NCBI GenBank assembly: GCA_902825215.1
Contig: LR782234.1
Coordinates: 868,001-932,000 of the forward strand
Direction of reading: 5' to 3'
DNA: 64,000 nt
Origin: Pseudomonas fluorescens
Lineage (GTDB): Bacteria; Pseudomonadota; Gammaproteobacteria; Pseudomonadales; Pseudomonadaceae
Below, piece after piece: positions 9,028 to 22,878 of the stretch. Made by a program: the position numbers and the translations under genes. The number at the start of each line of letters is the position of its first letter. The first letter of the stretch is position 1. The notes under the pieces were generated by a model. It searched no databases. It saw only the letters and a list, made by a program, of their open reading frames with translations, and was not told where the DNA came from.

Positions 9028-9064
9028 CTGGTTATTTATACAGTGTTTTGTCTGAGGCTGACAA
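9028..9064 (-). promoter_or_regulatory. recN promoter with LexA box
   Basis: On the minus strand, -35 TTGTCA (9064-9059) and -10 TATAAA (9040-9035) are separated by 18 nt. A LexA-type site CTG-N10-CAG (9028-9043) covers the -10 region, so bound LexA would block RNA polymerase. The spacer is the AT-rich TATAAATAAC expected for a good SOS box. Confidence 0.85.
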
Positions 9065-9162
9065 TGCCTCCGCTTAGCTCGATTCGCTTGGTCAAAAAAC
9101 TTTCTTAGCGCATTCGAGAATGACTAATCAGCACTTTTTTGTAGGGGCAATCGAATCCAGCC

Positions 9163-9190
9163 CTTGAAGCCTGATTTTGCGGCCCCATAT
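9163..9190 (+). promoter_or_regulatory. Sigma-32 heat-shock promoter for grpE
   Basis: CTTGAAG (9163-9169), a 13-nt spacer, then CCCCATAT (9183-9190). This matches the heat-shock consensus CTTGAAA / CCCCATNT at all but one defined position. It lies 53 nt upstream of grpE. Confidence 0.88.
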
Positions 9191-9243
9191 ATCGGGGCAG
9201 AAGCGCGAGTCAGGCTCGCGGACGTAATTGAAAGGAGAATTCT

Positions 9244-9810
9244 ATGGCTGACGAATCGACAGTAGATCCGCAAAACCCAGAAGCCAATCAGGCGCCCGAA
9301 GGTTCGGGTGACGACCTGGCGACCCGTGTACAAGTGCTCGAAGAGCAATTGGCCGCCGCGCAGGATCAGTCTCTGCGTGTAGCTGCCGATCTGCAGAACG
9401 TCCGTCGCCGTGCCGAACAGGACGTCGAGAAGGCGCACAAGTTTGCCCTGGAAAAATTCGCCGGCGACCTGCTGCCTATCGTTGACAGTCTGGAGCGCGG
9501 CCTCGAGCTGTCGAGCCCGGACGACGAAAGCATCCGCCCGATGCGCGAAGGCATCGAGCTGACGCTGAAAATGTTTCACGACACCCTCAAGCGTTATCAG
9601 CTGGAAGCGATCGACCCGCATGGCGAACCGTTCAACGCCGTTCAGCATCAGGCCATGGCCATGCAGGAAAGCGCTGACGTCGAGCCCAACAGCGTGCTGA
9701 AAGTGTTCCAGAAAGGCTACCAGCTCAACGGTCGCCTGTTGCGCCCGGCCATGGTTGTGGTCAGCAAGGCGCCTGCGCCAGTTTCGCCTTCTATTGACGA
9801 GCAGGCTTGA
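9244..9810 (+). CDS. grpE: Nucleotide exchange factor GrpE
   Basis: 188 residues. An acidic disordered N-terminus leads into a long coiled coil ([20 protein letters not shown], then [20 protein letters not shown]). The GrpE core follows, with [18 protein letters not shown], and the signature block ends in [20 protein letters not shown]. It releases ADP from DnaK and acts as a thermosensor. ATG 9244 follows AAGGAGA. The dnaK heat-shock promoter begins inside its last codons. Confidence 0.97.
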   Translation: MADESTVDPQNPEANQAPEGSGDDLATRVQVLEEQLAAAQDQSLRVAADLQNVRRRAEQDVEKAHKFALEKFAGDLLPIVDSLERGLELSSPDDESIRPMREGIELTLKMFHDTLKRYQLEAIDPHGEPFNAVQHQAMAMQESADVEPNSVLKVFQKGYQLNGRLLRPAMVVVSKAPAPVSPSIDEQA

Positions 9811-9833
9811 AATTAGCCGCAAGGCCCCCATTT
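9806..9833 (+). promoter_or_regulatory. Sigma-32 heat-shock promoter for dnaK
   Basis: CTTGAAA (9806-9812), a 13-nt spacer, then CCCCATTT (9826-9833): a perfect consensus match. The -35 box overlaps the grpE stop codon, and the dnaK ATG is 79 nt downstream. Confidence 0.92.
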
Positions 9834-9912
9834 AGAAGTCAAGCGTTTAAGTATTACCGCAGTCAGCCACCACTGTTGCGGCAAAAAAATCCAAAGTTTC
9901 GGGAGAGTGAAC

Positions 9913-11829
9913 ATGGGCAAAATTATCGGTATCGACCTGGGGACTACCAACTCCTGCGTCTCCGTGCTGGAAAACGGCAAGGCCAAAGTTATTGAGAACG
10001 CTGAAGGCGCGCGCACCACGCCGTCGATCATCGCTTACGCCAACGATGGCGAAATTCTGGTAGGTCAGTCGGCCAAGCGTCAGGCAGTGACCAACCCGCA
10101 CAACACCCTGTACGCAGTGAAGCGTCTGATCGGTCGTCGTTTCGACGAAGAAGTTGTGCAGAAAGACATCCAGATGGTCCCTTACAAGATCGTCAAGGCT
10201 GACAACAATGACGCCTGGGTTGAAGTGAACGGCCAGAAAATGGCGCCGCCACAGATCTCGGCTGAAATCCTGAAAAAGATGAAGAAGACTGCCGAAGACT
10301 ACCTCGGCGAAGCAGTGACCGAAGCGGTGATCACCGTTCCGGCCTACTTCAACGACAGTCAGCGTCAGGCGACCAAAGACGCCGGCCGCATCGCCGGTCT
10401 GGACGTAAAACGTATCATCAACGAACCAACCGCAGCGGCTCTGGCTTACGGTATGGACAAGGCCAAGGGCGATCACACCGTGATCGTTTATGACTTGGGT
10501 GGCGGTACTTTCGACGTATCCGTGATCGAGATCGCTGAAGTTGACGGCGAGCACCAGTTCGAAGTGTTGGCCACCAACGGCGACACGTTCCTGGGCGGTG
10601 AAGACTTCGACATTCGTCTGATCGACTACCTCGTTGACGAATTCAAGAAAGAAAGCGGCATGAACCTCAAAGGTGACCCGCTGGCCATGCAGCGCCTGAA
10701 AGAAGCCGCTGAGAAAGCCAAGATCGAGCTGTCGTCCGCTCAGTCGACCGACGTCAACCTGCCGTACATCACTGCAGACGCCACCGGTCCTAAGCACCTG
10801 AACGTGAAGATTTCGCGTGCCAAGCTCGAAGCTCTGGTTGAAGACCTGGTTCAGCGCACCATCGAACCTTGCCGTATCGCCATGAAAGACGCCGGTATCG
10901 ACGTTGGCGCGATCAACGACGTGATTCTGGTCGGTGGTCAGACCCGTATGCCGCTGGTGCAGAAGCTGGTAACCGATTTCTTCGGTAAAGAAGCTCGCAA
11001 AGACGTCAACCCGGACGAAGCTGTTGCCATGGGTGCTGCAATCCAGGGCGCCGTTCTGGCCGGTGACGTGAAAGACGTTCTGCTGCTCGACGTCAGCCCG
11101 CTGACCCTGGGTATCGAAACCATGGGTGGCGTGATGACCGCGCTGATCGAGAAAAACACCACGATTCCTACCAAGAAATCGCAAGTGTTCTCGACTGCCG
11201 ACGACAACCAGGGCGCTGTGACCATTCATGTTCTGCAGGGCGAGCGCAAGCAAGCTGCACAGAACAAGTCGCTGGGCAAGTTCGACCTGGCCGACATTCC
11301 ACCTGCTCCACGTGGCGTGCCGCAGATCGAAGTGACCTTCGACATCGATGCCAACGGCATCCTGCACGTAGGTGCGAAAGACAAGGCCACCGGCAAGACT
11401 CAGTCGATCGTGATCAAGGCCAACTCCGGTCTGTCCGACGAAGAAATCGAGCGCATGGTGCGTGACGCCGAGGCGAATGCCGAGGAAGACCGCAAGTTCG
11501 AAGAGCTGGCCGCTGCCCGTAACCAGGGCGACGCACTGGTTCACTCGACTCGCAAGATGGTCGCTGACGCCGGTGACAAGGTGACTGCCGAAGAGAAGAC
11601 TGCAATCGAAGCTGCCGTAGTTGCCCTCGAAGCCGCTGTTAAAGGCGACGACAAGGCTGCCATCGAAGCCAAGGTTGAAGAGCTGTCGAAAGTCTCCGCC
11701 CCGGTTGCGCAGAAGATGTACGCCGAACAGGCTCAGCCAGCTGATGGCGCAGCCCCGCAAGGCGAGTCGGCCGAGAAGGCTGATGATGTTGTGGATGCAG
11801 AGTTCGAAGAAGTAAAAGACCAAAAGTAA
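9913..11829 (+). CDS. dnaK: Molecular chaperone DnaK (Hsp70)
   Basis: 638 residues from ATG 9913; a GTG two codons earlier is in frame, but GGGAGAG sits best for the ATG. The ATPase domain begins [20 protein letters not shown] and contains [12 protein letters not shown] and the linker [15 protein letters not shown]. The substrate-binding domain and a helical lid follow, ending in the conserved acidic tail EFEEVKDQK. It refolds and disaggregates proteins with DnaJ and GrpE, and regulates sigma-32. It has its own consensus heat-shock promoter. Confidence 0.99.
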   Translation: MGKIIGIDLGTTNSCVSVLENGKAKVIENAEGARTTPSIIAYANDGEILVGQSAKRQAVTNPHNTLYAVKRLIGRRFDEEVVQKDIQMVPYKIVKADNNDAWVEVNGQKMAPPQISAEILKKMKKTAEDYLGEAVTEAVITVPAYFNDSQRQATKDAGRIAGLDVKRIINEPTAAALAYGMDKAKGDHTVIVYDLGGGTFDVSVIEIAEVDGEHQFEVLATNGDTFLGGEDFDIRLIDYLVDEFKKESGMNLKGDPLAMQRLKEAAEKAKIELSSAQSTDVNLPYITADATGPKHLNVKISRAKLEALVEDLVQRTIEPCRIAMKDAGIDVGAINDVILVGGQTRMPLVQKLVTDFFGKEARKDVNPDEAVAMGAAIQGAVLAGDVKDVLLLDVSPLTLGIETMGGVMTALIEKNTTIPTKKSQVFSTADDNQGAVTIHVLQGERKQAAQNKSLGKFDLADIPPAPRGVPQIEVTFDIDANGILHVGAKDKATGKTQSIVIKANSGLSDEEIERMVRDAEANAEEDRKFEELAAARNQGDALVHSTRKMVADAGDKVTAEEKTAIEAAVVALEAAVKGDDKAAIEAKVEELSKVSAPVAQKMYAEQAQPADGAAPQGESAEKADDVVDAEFEEVKDQK

Positions 11830-11879
11830 GTTGTTGGTCGTCCGGTTGACTGCCTTGCGGCGGTGACTGGTAGGATGTC

Positions 11880-11904
11880 GCCGCGCGGGAGCTTGCTCCC
11901 GCGT
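11880..11904 (+). terminator. Hairpin between dnaK and dnaJ
   Basis: GCGGGAGC-TT-GCTCCCGC is a strong GC hairpin without a clear T-run, in the 295-nt gap between dnaK and dnaJ. It probably lowers read-through or stabilises the dnaK message. I see no sigma-32 promoter for dnaJ in this gap. Confidence 0.55.
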
Positions 11905-12124
11905 TGGCGTATCTGGAATACGCGAATTTTTACAGCATGCGACAACGCTCGGATGCTGTCGGTATGGCTGAAGATGCTCCTGCTTTTCATGCTGCAAATA
12001 CCGATGAATCAAGACCAGGATCGTTGAATTGACGTGAGTTGGGTCCGGGCCTTCATGGGGGCTCAACGAGTTTGGCGAGGCTCAGGAGGGGTTTGCCGAA
12101 CGTCCTTAAGAGTGCAAAGAACTT

Positions 12125-13249
12125 ATGGCAAAGCGTGACTATTACGAAGTATTGGGTGTCGAGCGAAGCACGAGCGAAGCGGACCTGAAGAAGGCCTATC
12201 GCCGCCTGGCAATGAAGCACCACCCTGACCGTAATCCGGGCGACAAGGCTTCGGAAGAGGCGTTCAAAGAAGCCAACGAGGCTTATGAAGTGTTGTCCGA
12301 CGCCAGCAAGCGCGCGGCCTACGACCAGTACGGTCATGCCGGCGTCGACCCAAGCATGGGTGGCGGCGGTGCCGGTTTCGGCGGGCAGAACTTCTCCGAT
12401 ATTTTCGGCGATGTCTTCAGCGACTTTTTCGGCGGCGGTCGCGGCGGTTCCCGTGGCGGCGCTCAGCGTGGCAGCGACTTGCGCTACACCCTGGAGCTGA
12501 ATCTGGAAGAAGCGGTGCGCGGTACCTCGGTGAATATCCGAGTGCCGACACTGGTCAACTGCAAACCGTGCGATGGCTCGGGGGCGAAGAAAGGCTCGTC
12601 GCCGTCGACCTGCCCGACCTGCGGTGGTATCGGTCAGGTACGCATGCAGCAAGGCTTCTTCTCGGTCCAGCAGACCTGCCCGCGCTGCCATGGCCAGGGC
12701 AAGATCATTTCCGACCCGTGCGATTCGTGCCACGGTGACGGTCGCGTTGAAGAGTACAAAACCCTGTCGGTCAAAGTGCCGGCCGGCGTCGACACCGGCG
12801 ACCGCATTCGTCTGTCCGGCGAAGGCGAGGCGGGGACGCAGGGTGGTCCGACGGGCGATCTGTACGTGGTCATCAATGTCCGCGAACACGACATCTTCCA
12901 GCGTGACGGCAAGCACCTGTTCTGCGAAGTGCCGATCAGCTTCGTCGACGCAGCGCTGGGCGGCGAGCTGGAGATTCCGACCCTCGACGGTCGGGTCAAA
13001 CTGAAAATCCCTGAAGGCACCCAGACCGGCAAGCAGTTCCGCGTGCGTGGCAAAGGTGTGGCGCCGGTGCGTGGCGGTGGTGCAGGCGACCTGATGTGCC
13101 GCGTTGCGGTCGAGACGCCGGTCAACCTGAATCGTCGTCAGCGTGAACTGCTGGAAGAATTCCGCAGCTCGCTGGCCGACGACAACAGCCATTCGCCGAA
13201 AACCACCGGTTGGTTCGACGGTGTGAAGCGCTTTTTCGGCGATCTGTAA
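12125..13249 (+). CDS. dnaJ: Co-chaperone DnaJ (Hsp40)
   Basis: 374 residues, type I DnaJ. The J domain covers residues 1-70 with HPD at 33-35. A Gly/Phe-rich linker follows to about 130 ([11 protein letters not shown]). The zinc domain has four CxxCxGxG-like repeats ([32 protein letters not shown]), and the rest is the C-terminal substrate-binding region. It stimulates DnaK ATP hydrolysis and hands over clients. It lies 9 nt before dapB, so both are probably on one transcript. Confidence 0.98.
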   Translation: MAKRDYYEVLGVERSTSEADLKKAYRRLAMKHHPDRNPGDKASEEAFKEANEAYEVLSDASKRAAYDQYGHAGVDPSMGGGGAGFGGQNFSDIFGDVFSDFFGGGRGGSRGGAQRGSDLRYTLELNLEEAVRGTSVNIRVPTLVNCKPCDGSGAKKGSSPSTCPTCGGIGQVRMQQGFFSVQQTCPRCHGQGKIISDPCDSCHGDGRVEEYKTLSVKVPAGVDTGDRIRLSGEGEAGTQGGPTGDLYVVINVREHDIFQRDGKHLFCEVPISFVDAALGGELEIPTLDGRVKLKIPEGTQTGKQFRVRGKGVAPVRGGGAGDLMCRVAVETPVNLNRRQRELLEEFRSSLADDNSHSPKTTGWFDGVKRFFGDL

Positions 13250-14065
<816 letters not shown>

Positions 14066-14075
14066 TGCAGTGCTG

Positions 14076-14110
14076 AACCCGGTGCAAACGCCCTGTTTGC
14101 ACCGGTTTTT
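14076..14110 (+). terminator. Rho-independent terminator after dapB
   Basis: CCGGTGCAAAC (14079-14089) pairs with GTTTGCACCGG (14095-14105), followed by TTTTT. Confidence 0.92.
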
Positions 14111-14239
14111 CTCCGCTTGGCGACGACCTGTCGCATTCTCCGGCCTTTAGGGCTCTTTAGCGGTGGACCAAAAAAGCCTTTTTCTGTAAGCTACAGCTTT
14201 AGTGTGTCCACTAAAAGCGCGCAGAATAATTCAGTGAAG

Positions 14240-14277
14240 AAGCGGGGTGACGTGTCCATACGTCACTCCGCTTTTTT
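14240..14277 (+). terminator. Strong terminator in the carA leader (candidate attenuator)
   Basis: A 14-bp stem (14240-14253 with 14260-14273, one G-T pair), 6-nt loop and six T's. It is complete, directional and lies 45 nt upstream of the carA start, downstream of the dapB terminator. Anything starting between 14111 and 14239 must pass it to reach carA. Upstream dyads that could be competing structures are CTGTA-AGC-TACAG (14184-14196) and GTGGAC/GTCCAC (14163-14168 with 14206-14211). It is either an attenuator for carAB or the end of a short RNA. Confidence 0.7.
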
Positions 14278-14322
14278 ACAACCTGCGATCGCCCTTTCAT
14301 GCGTTATTTACGGGAGGTCTTC

Positions 14323-15459
14323 TTGACTAAGCCAGCCATACTTGCCCTTGCTGATGGCAGCATTTTTCGCGGCGAAGCCATTGGAGCCGACGGTCAGACC
14401 GTTGGTGAGGTGGTGTTCAACACCGCAATGACCGGCTATCAGGAAATCCTTACCGATCCTTCCTACGCCCAACAGATCGTTACCCTGACTTACCCGCACA
14501 TCGGCAACACCGGCACCACGCCGGAAGACGCCGAGTCCGACCGCGTATGGTCCGCTGGCCTGGTCATCCGTGACCTGCCGCTGGTAGCGAGCAACTGGCG
14601 TAACACGATGTCGCTGTCCGATTACCTGAAAGCCAACAACGTCGTGGCGATCGCCGGTATCGACACCCGTCGTCTGACCCGCATCCTGCGTGAAAAGGGC
14701 GCGCAGAACGGCTGCATCATGGCCGGTGACAACATCTCCGAAGAAGCCGCCATCGCCGCTGCGCAAGGCTTCCCGGGCCTGAAAGGCATGGATCTGGCGA
14801 AAGTCGTCAGCACCAAGACCCAATACGAATGGCGCTCGACCGTCTGGGATCTGAAAACCGACAGCCACGCGACCATCGACGCTTCCGAGCTGCCGTATCA
14901 CGTAGTGGCCTTCGACTACGGCGTCAAGGTCAACATCCTGCGTATGCTGGTTGAGCGCGGCTGCCGCGTCACCGTGGTGCCTGCCCAGACCCCGGCTGCC
15001 GATGTCCTAGCGCTGAAGCCGGACGGCGTGTTCCTGTCCAACGGCCCGGGTGACCCGGAGCCATGCGATTACGCGATCCAGGCGATCAAGGACGTGCTGG
15101 AAACTGAAATTCCGGTCTTCGGCATCTGCCTCGGTCACCAGCTGCTGGCTCTGGCCTCCGGCGCCAAGACCGTGAAAATGGGCCACGGCCACCACGGTGC
15201 CAACCACCCGGTGCAGGATCTGGACACCGGCGTTGTGATGATCACCAGCCAGAACCACGGTTTTGCGGTCGACGAAGCCACCCTGCCGGGCAACGTTCGC
15301 GCGATCCACAAATCGCTGTTCGACGGCACCCTGCAAGGCATCGAGCGCACCGACAAGAGCGCGTTCAGCTTCCAGGGCCACCCTGAAGCGAGCCCGGGCC
15401 CGAACGACGTCGCGCCACTGTTCGACCGCTTCATCAACGAGATGGCCAAGCGACGCTAA
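14323..15459 (+). CDS. carA: Carbamoyl-phosphate synthase small subunit CarA (UUG start)
   Basis: 378 residues from TTG 14323, chosen because GGGAGG (14312-14317) is spaced for it and the protein then begins [20 protein letters not shown], the expected N-terminus; ATG 14299 would add eight unrelated residues. The C-terminal class I glutamine amidotransferase has the nucleophile in [16 protein letters not shown] and the His-Glu pair in [12 protein letters not shown]. It feeds ammonia from glutamine to CarB for carbamoyl phosphate, shared by arginine and pyrimidine synthesis. The leader contains a strong terminator, so expression is probably controlled after initiation. Confidence 0.96.
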   Translation: MTKPAILALADGSIFRGEAIGADGQTVGEVVFNTAMTGYQEILTDPSYAQQIVTLTYPHIGNTGTTPEDAESDRVWSAGLVIRDLPLVASNWRNTMSLSDYLKANNVVAIAGIDTRRLTRILREKGAQNGCIMAGDNISEEAAIAAAQGFPGLKGMDLAKVVSTKTQYEWRSTVWDLKTDSHATIDASELPYHVVAFDYGVKVNILRMLVERGCRVTVVPAQTPAADVLALKPDGVFLSNGPGDPEPCDYAIQAIKDVLETEIPVFGICLGHQLLALASGAKTVKMGHGHHGANHPVQDLDTGVVMITSQNHGFAVDEATLPGNVRAIHKSLFDGTLQGIERTDKSAFSFQGHPEASPGPNDVAPLFDRFINEMAKRR

Positions 15460-15583
15460 GCGTTCGCCTTGAGACTGTAGAGAGAAGCCCTCGAGGGCGG
15501 CCCCGGCACCGGTGGCCCCTTCGAGACTTCAGAAATCGATCAAGACGGCTTGCCGACTGACCTGCGGATTTGAGTGACAACCC

Positions 15584-18801
<3,218 letters not shown>

Positions 18802-18805
<4 letters not shown>

Positions 18806-19278
18806 TCAAATACCCAATGACCGTCCAGGGCGCGCGCGCCCTGGAAGAAGAACACGCTCACCTGACCAAGGTCGTTCGTCCGAAGCTCAGCCAGGACATC
18901 GGTACGGCCCGCGAGTTGGGTGACTTGAAGGAAAACGCTGAATACCATGCCGCGCGCGAACAGCAGGGCATGGTCGAGGCGCGGATCCGTGACATCGAAG
19001 GCCGGATTCAGAATCAGGTCGTCATTGATGTCACGACAATCCCGCACACGGGCAAGGTGATTTTCGGCACGACCGTTGAAATCGCCAATGTCGAGACGGA
19101 TGAAAGCGTCACTTACCAGATCGTCGGTGAGGATGAAGCTGACTTCAAACTCGGCAAGATTTCGGTCGGCTCGCCGTTGGCCCGTGCCTTGATTGGCAAG
19201 GAAGAGGGTGACGTCGTCGCCGTCAAAACGCCAAGCGGCGTGATCGAGTACGAGATTGTCGAAGTTCGTCACATCTGA
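18802..19278 (+). CDS. greA: Transcription elongation factor GreA
   Basis: 158 residues. The N-terminal coiled coil carries the acidic tip region ([20 protein letters not shown]), and the C-terminal FKBP-like domain ends [14 protein letters not shown]. GreA rescues backtracked RNA polymerase by stimulating transcript cleavage. Its ATG overlaps the carB stop (ATGA), implying translational coupling. A perfect 9-bp hairpin follows the stop. Confidence 0.98.
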
Positions 19279-19283
19279 AAGAA

Positions 19284-19306
19284 GGCGCCCGCTGCATGCG
19301 GGCGCC
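19284..19306 (+). terminator. Hairpin after greA, abutting the next start codon
   Basis: GGCGCCCGC-TGCAT-GCGGGCGCC is a perfect 9-bp stem that ends one base before ATG 19307. It lacks a T-run. If it folds in the mRNA it would cover the ribosome binding region of the next gene. Confidence 0.6.
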
Positions 19307-19711
19307 ATGCTTTGGCAGCTGGCCCAGATGCTTTGGGTCGGCGGGCTATGGCTGATTCATCTCGGTTTGCAGCCGGCGTTGGGCCAGATTGGCCTGGCGC
19401 CGCTGTTGATCGACGAAGTTGCCGGTGCCTTTGAAGTGCTGGTCGTGGGTTTCGCTGCAGTCTGCGTGATCTTTCAGGCTTTGGTGCTGGTACAGGCCGA
19501 GGGCCCTGGCAGTCTATGGCGGGATTTTCGCGGGCAGGTGCTGTTGATGGCGTTGTACGCGTGCGCGATGTATGTCGCCGTGCGTGTCGGCTGGCCGGAT
19601 GCGCAGCGCTGGCAGGTGTTCAGTTATCTCGTGCTGGGTTTTTCCGGGCTGGTGCTGGTCATGCAGCCGGTGCCGGGCTGGAGTGGCAGGGTGCGCGAAG
19701 CACACCCTTGA
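19307..19711 (+). CDS. Small four-helix membrane protein (DUF4149-like)
   Basis: 134 residues from ATG 19307. It has four predicted membrane helices, around residues 3-25 (MLWQLAQMLWVGGLWLIHLG), 42-65, 80-97 and 108-125, with a short hydrophilic tail. I take it for the conserved hypothetical found after greA in pseudomonads (PA4754-like). The DUF4149 assignment rests on the WVGGLW start and overall topology and is not certain. No function is known. The start is uncertain because a stable hairpin covers the usual Shine-Dalgarno position; an in-frame upstream start overlaps greA. Confidence 0.7.
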   Translation: MLWQLAQMLWVGGLWLIHLGLQPALGQIGLAPLLIDEVAGAFEVLVVGFAAVCVIFQALVLVQAEGPGSLWRDFRGQVLLMALYACAMYVAVRVGWPDAQRWQVFSYLVLGFSGLVLVMQPVPGWSGRVREAHP

Positions 19712-19720
19712 CCCTTGTCA

Positions 19721-20029
19721 TCACTTGAAGCGATGAACGTTCGACAGCTGCTTGTTGGCGCTGAAGTTCTTGCGGTAGACCAGAGCCATCTTGCCGATGA
19801 CCTGAACCAGGTCCGCTTTGCCGACCTTGCACAGCTCGGCGATGTGCGCCAGGCGTGACTCGCGATCGAGGATATTGAGCTTGATCTTGATCAGCTCGTG
19901 ATCGGCCAAGGCGCGTTCAAGTTCGGCTAAAACACCTTCAGTCAAACCGTTGTCCGCTACCGTCAACACTGGTTTGAGGTGGTGGCCGATGGATTTGTAC
20001 TGTTTCTTCTGCTCTGGAGTGAGCGGCAT
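19721..20029 (-). CDS. yhbY: YhbY family RNA-binding protein (CRM domain)
   Basis: 102 residues forming one CRS1/YhbY domain: PLTPEQKKQYKSIGHHLKPV, LTVADNGLTEGVLAELERALADHELIKIK and the GKADLVQVIGKMALVYRK end. It binds the 50S precursor in E. coli. It faces away from rlmE, another 50S factor, with 101 nt between them, the usual arrangement in gammaproteobacteria. Confidence 0.95.
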   Translation of the reverse strand: MPLTPEQKKQYKSIGHHLKPVLTVADNGLTEGVLAELERALADHELIKIKLNILDRESRLAHIAELCKVGKADLVQVIGKMALVYRKNFSANKQLSNVHRFK

Positions 20030-20130
20030 AATCTGACCCTTTCGTCTGGATTCTGTAAAATGGCGGCCATTTTACCCGAGGGTTCGTGGATCCGCCCAAC
20101 TAATCACGACCCTTATCATCGAGGTGCCCA

Positions 20131-20760
20131 ATGGCGCGTTCCAAGACAAGCCTTGGTTGGCTGAAAAGACATGTCAACGATCCCTATGTGAAGCAGGCGC
20201 AGAAGGATGGCTACCGCTCGCGTGCGAGTTACAAGCTTCTGGAAATCCAGGAAAAATACAAACTGATCCGCCCCGGTATGAGCGTTGTCGACCTCGGTGC
20301 CGCGCCAGGTGGCTGGTCGCAGGTCACCAGTCGACTGATCGGTGGGCAGGGGCGTTTGATCGCTTCGGACATTCTGGAAATGGACAGCATTCCGGACGTC
20401 ACCTTCATTCATGGGGACTTCACCGAGGACTCGGTACTCGGCCGAATCCTTGAGGCCGTCGGTAATTCGCAAGTGGACCTTGTGATTTCCGATATGGCCC
20501 CCAATATGAGTGGTACGCCTGAAGTGGATATGCCCAAGGCCATGTTCCTGTGCGAGCTGGCGCTGGACCTGGCGGAACGGATCCTCAAGCCGGGTGGCAA
20601 TTTCGTCATCAAGATTTTTCAGGGTGAAGGGTTTGATGTTTACCTGAAGGATGCTCGTCGCAAATTCGACAAGATCCAGATGATCAAGCCGGATTCTTCG
20701 CGTGGCAGCTCCCGCGAGCAATACATGCTGGCTTGGGGTTACCGCGGCAACGGCGAATAA
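20131..20760 (+). CDS. rlmE: 23S rRNA 2'-O-methyltransferase RlmE (FtsJ/RrmJ)
   Basis: 209 residues. It has the basic N-terminus with the catalytic Lys region ([20 protein letters not shown]), SAM motif [27 protein letters not shown] and the [15 protein letters not shown] lysine, giving the K-D-K-E methyltransferase tetrad. It methylates U2552 (E. coli numbering) in the 23S A-loop at a late 50S step. It precedes ftsH, as in E. coli, with a 193-nt gap that contains a hairpin. Confidence 0.97.
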   Translation: MARSKTSLGWLKRHVNDPYVKQAQKDGYRSRASYKLLEIQEKYKLIRPGMSVVDLGAAPGGWSQVTSRLIGGQGRLIASDILEMDSIPDVTFIHGDFTEDSVLGRILEAVGNSQVDLVISDMAPNMSGTPEVDMPKAMFLCELALDLAERILKPGGNFVIKIFQGEGFDVYLKDARRKFDKIQMIKPDSSRGSSREQYMLAWGYRGNGE

Positions 20761-20775
20761 AAAACGGTTTTTCAG

Positions 20776-20807
20776 CGGGGCGATAGCTTTTTCATATTTT
20801 GCCCCGC
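20776..20807 (+). terminator. Hairpin between rlmE and ftsH
   Basis: CGGGGC (near 20777) pairs with GCCCCG (near 20803) around an AT-rich loop. There is no T-run after the stem. It is a partial terminator or processing site in the 193-nt gap that must also contain the ftsH promoter; I cannot place that promoter with confidence. Confidence 0.4.
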
Positions 20808-20953
20808 GCGCATAAACGAATATTGTGTGGAAAGTGTTTCACAAAGGGTTACAGACGGCGCCTGCCAGAGTTGTAGGTAATGTAGTAAGTTAGGCCGGTG
20901 AATATCATGCGAAGCGCGCGCCAGTAGCGGAGCTTGCTTCAGAGGGTAGTTAA

Positions 20954-22870
20954 TTGAACGATATGGCAAAGAATCTGATCCTGTGGTTGATCATCGCGGC
21001 TGTCCTGGTGACGGTGATGAACAACTTCTCCAGCCCTAACGAGCCGCAGACCCTCAACTATTCCGACTTCATCCAGCAGGTCAAGGATGGCAAGGTCGAG
21101 CGCGTCGCCGTTGACGGTTATGTGATCACCGGCAAGCGCACTGATGGCGACAGCTTCAAGACCATTCGTCCGGCAATCCAGGACAATGGCCTGATCGGCG
21201 ATCTGGTCGACAACCATGTCGTGGTTGAAGGCAAGCAGCCTGAGCAGCAAAGCATCTGGACTCAATTGCTGGTGGCCAGCTTCCCGATCCTGGTGATCAT
21301 TGCGGTGTTCATGTTCTTCATGCGCCAGATGCAGGGCGGTGCCGGTGGCAAGGGCGGGCCGATGAGCTTCGGCAAGAGCAAGGCACGCCTGCTCTCCGAA
21401 GATCAGGTGAAAACCACATTGGCTGACGTCGCTGGTTGCGACGAAGCCAAGGAAGAAGTCGGCGAGCTGGTCGAGTTCCTGCGTGATCCGGGCAAATTCC
21501 AGCGTCTGGGTGGTCGCATTCCTCGCGGTGTGCTGATGGTCGGTCCTCCGGGTACCGGTAAAACCTTGCTGGCCAAGGCGATTGCCGGCGAAGCCAAGGT
21601 GCCGTTCTTCACCATTTCCGGTTCTGACTTCGTCGAAATGTTCGTCGGCGTCGGTGCCAGCCGTGTGCGTGACATGTTCGAGCAGGCCAAGAAGCACGCA
21701 CCGTGCATCATCTTCATTGACGAAATCGACGCCGTTGGTCGCCACCGTGGCGCCGGCATGGGCGGCGGACACGACGAGCGTGAGCAGACCCTCAACCAGT
21801 TGCTGGTAGAGATGGACGGCTTCGAAATGAACGATGGCATCATCGTCATCGCTGCTACCAACCGTCCGGACGTTCTCGACCCGGCATTGCTGCGTCCGGG
21901 CCGTTTCGACCGTCAGGTGGTGGTTGGCTTGCCAGACATCCGTGGTCGCGAGCAGATTCTCAAGGTCCACATGCGTAAAGTGCCAATGGGCGACGACGTT
22001 GCTCCAGCGGTAATCGCGCGTGGTACTCCAGGCTTCTCCGGTGCCGACCTGGCCAACCTGGTCAACGAAGCTTCCCTGTTCGCTGCACGCAGCGGCAAGC
22101 GCATCGTCGAGATGAAAGAGTTCGAACTGGCCAAAGACAAGATCATGATGGGCGCTGAGCGCAAATCGATGGTCATGTCCGAGAAAGAAAAACAGAACAC
22201 CGCTTATCACGAAGCCGGCCACGCCATTGTTGGTCGGGTAGTGCCTGAGCATGATCCGGTTTACAAGGTCTCGATCATCCCGCGCGGTCGTGCGCTGGGT
22301 GTGACCATGTTCCTGCCGGAAGAAGATCGCTACAGCCTGTCCAAGCGTGCGCTGATCAGTCAGATCTGCTCGCTGTATGGCGGCCGTATCGCTGAGGAAA
22401 TGACTCTTGGCTTCGACGGCGTCACCACCGGTGCTTCCAACGACATCATGCGTGCCAGTCAGATCGCACGGAACATGGTGACCAAGTGGGGCCTGTCGGA
22501 AAAACTCGGTCCGCTGATGTATGCGGAAGAGGAAGGTGAAGTGTTCCTCGGTCGCGGCGGCGGTGGTCAGGCAGCCAGCTTCTCGGGTGAGACAGCCAAG
22601 CTGATCGACTCCGAAGTGCGCAGCATCATCGATCACTGCTACGGCACGGCCAAGCAGATCCTTACCGACAATCGCGACAAGCTCGATGCGATGGCCGATG
22701 CGCTGATGAAGTACGAAACGATCGACGCTGAGCAGATCGATGACATCATGGCAGGGCGTACACCTCGCGAGCCGCGTGACTGGACGGGAGGCACGGGTAC
22801 TCCGCCACCACCAGTAGTCCGTGACGAGCGTCCGGAAACACCGATTGGCGGTCCGGCTGCTGACGTTTAA
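20954..22870 (+). CDS. ftsH: Membrane AAA+ zinc protease FtsH
   Basis: 638 residues from TTG 20954, preferred because AGAGGG (20941-20946) is spaced 7 nt from it; the in-frame ATG 20963 would leave 16 nt. Two N-terminal membrane helices (about 5-22 and 98-118) flank a periplasmic loop. The AAA module has Walker [15 protein letters not shown] and Walker [12 protein letters not shown], and the protease has the zinc site HEAGH near residue 418. It degrades LpxC, sigma-32 and misassembled membrane proteins. It is 8 nt ahead of folP, as in E. coli. Confidence 0.98.
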   Translation: MNDMAKNLILWLIIAAVLVTVMNNFSSPNEPQTLNYSDFIQQVKDGKVERVAVDGYVITGKRTDGDSFKTIRPAIQDNGLIGDLVDNHVVVEGKQPEQQSIWTQLLVASFPILVIIAVFMFFMRQMQGGAGGKGGPMSFGKSKARLLSEDQVKTTLADVAGCDEAKEEVGELVEFLRDPGKFQRLGGRIPRGVLMVGPPGTGKTLLAKAIAGEAKVPFFTISGSDFVEMFVGVGASRVRDMFEQAKKHAPCIIFIDEIDAVGRHRGAGMGGGHDEREQTLNQLLVEMDGFEMNDGIIVIAATNRPDVLDPALLRPGRFDRQVVVGLPDIRGREQILKVHMRKVPMGDDVAPAVIARGTPGFSGADLANLVNEASLFAARSGKRIVEMKEFELAKDKIMMGAERKSMVMSEKEKQNTAYHEAGHAIVGRVVPEHDPVYKVSIIPRGRALGVTMFLPEEDRYSLSKRALISQICSLYGGRIAEEMTLGFDGVTTGASNDIMRASQIARNMVTKWGLSEKLGPLMYAEEEGEVFLGRGGGGQAASFSGETAKLIDSEVRSIIDHCYGTAKQILTDNRDKLDAMADALMKYETIDAEQIDDIMAGRTPREPRDWTGGTGTPPPPVVRDERPETPIGGPAADV

Positions 22871-22878
22871 GGCTTGAA

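Noticed and set aside
9847..12066. 739-codon frame antisense to dnaK
   Set aside because: A shadow of dnaK; its composition is that of a reversed coding strand and it has no recognisable domain.
14117..14326. 69-codon frame in the carA leader
   Set aside because: No ribosome site, runs through the terminator hairpin and resembles no protein; only its overlap with the carA start is noted.
20761..20953. Heat-shock promoter for ftsH
   Set aside because: I searched for CTTGAAA/CCCCAT pairs in the gap and found none.
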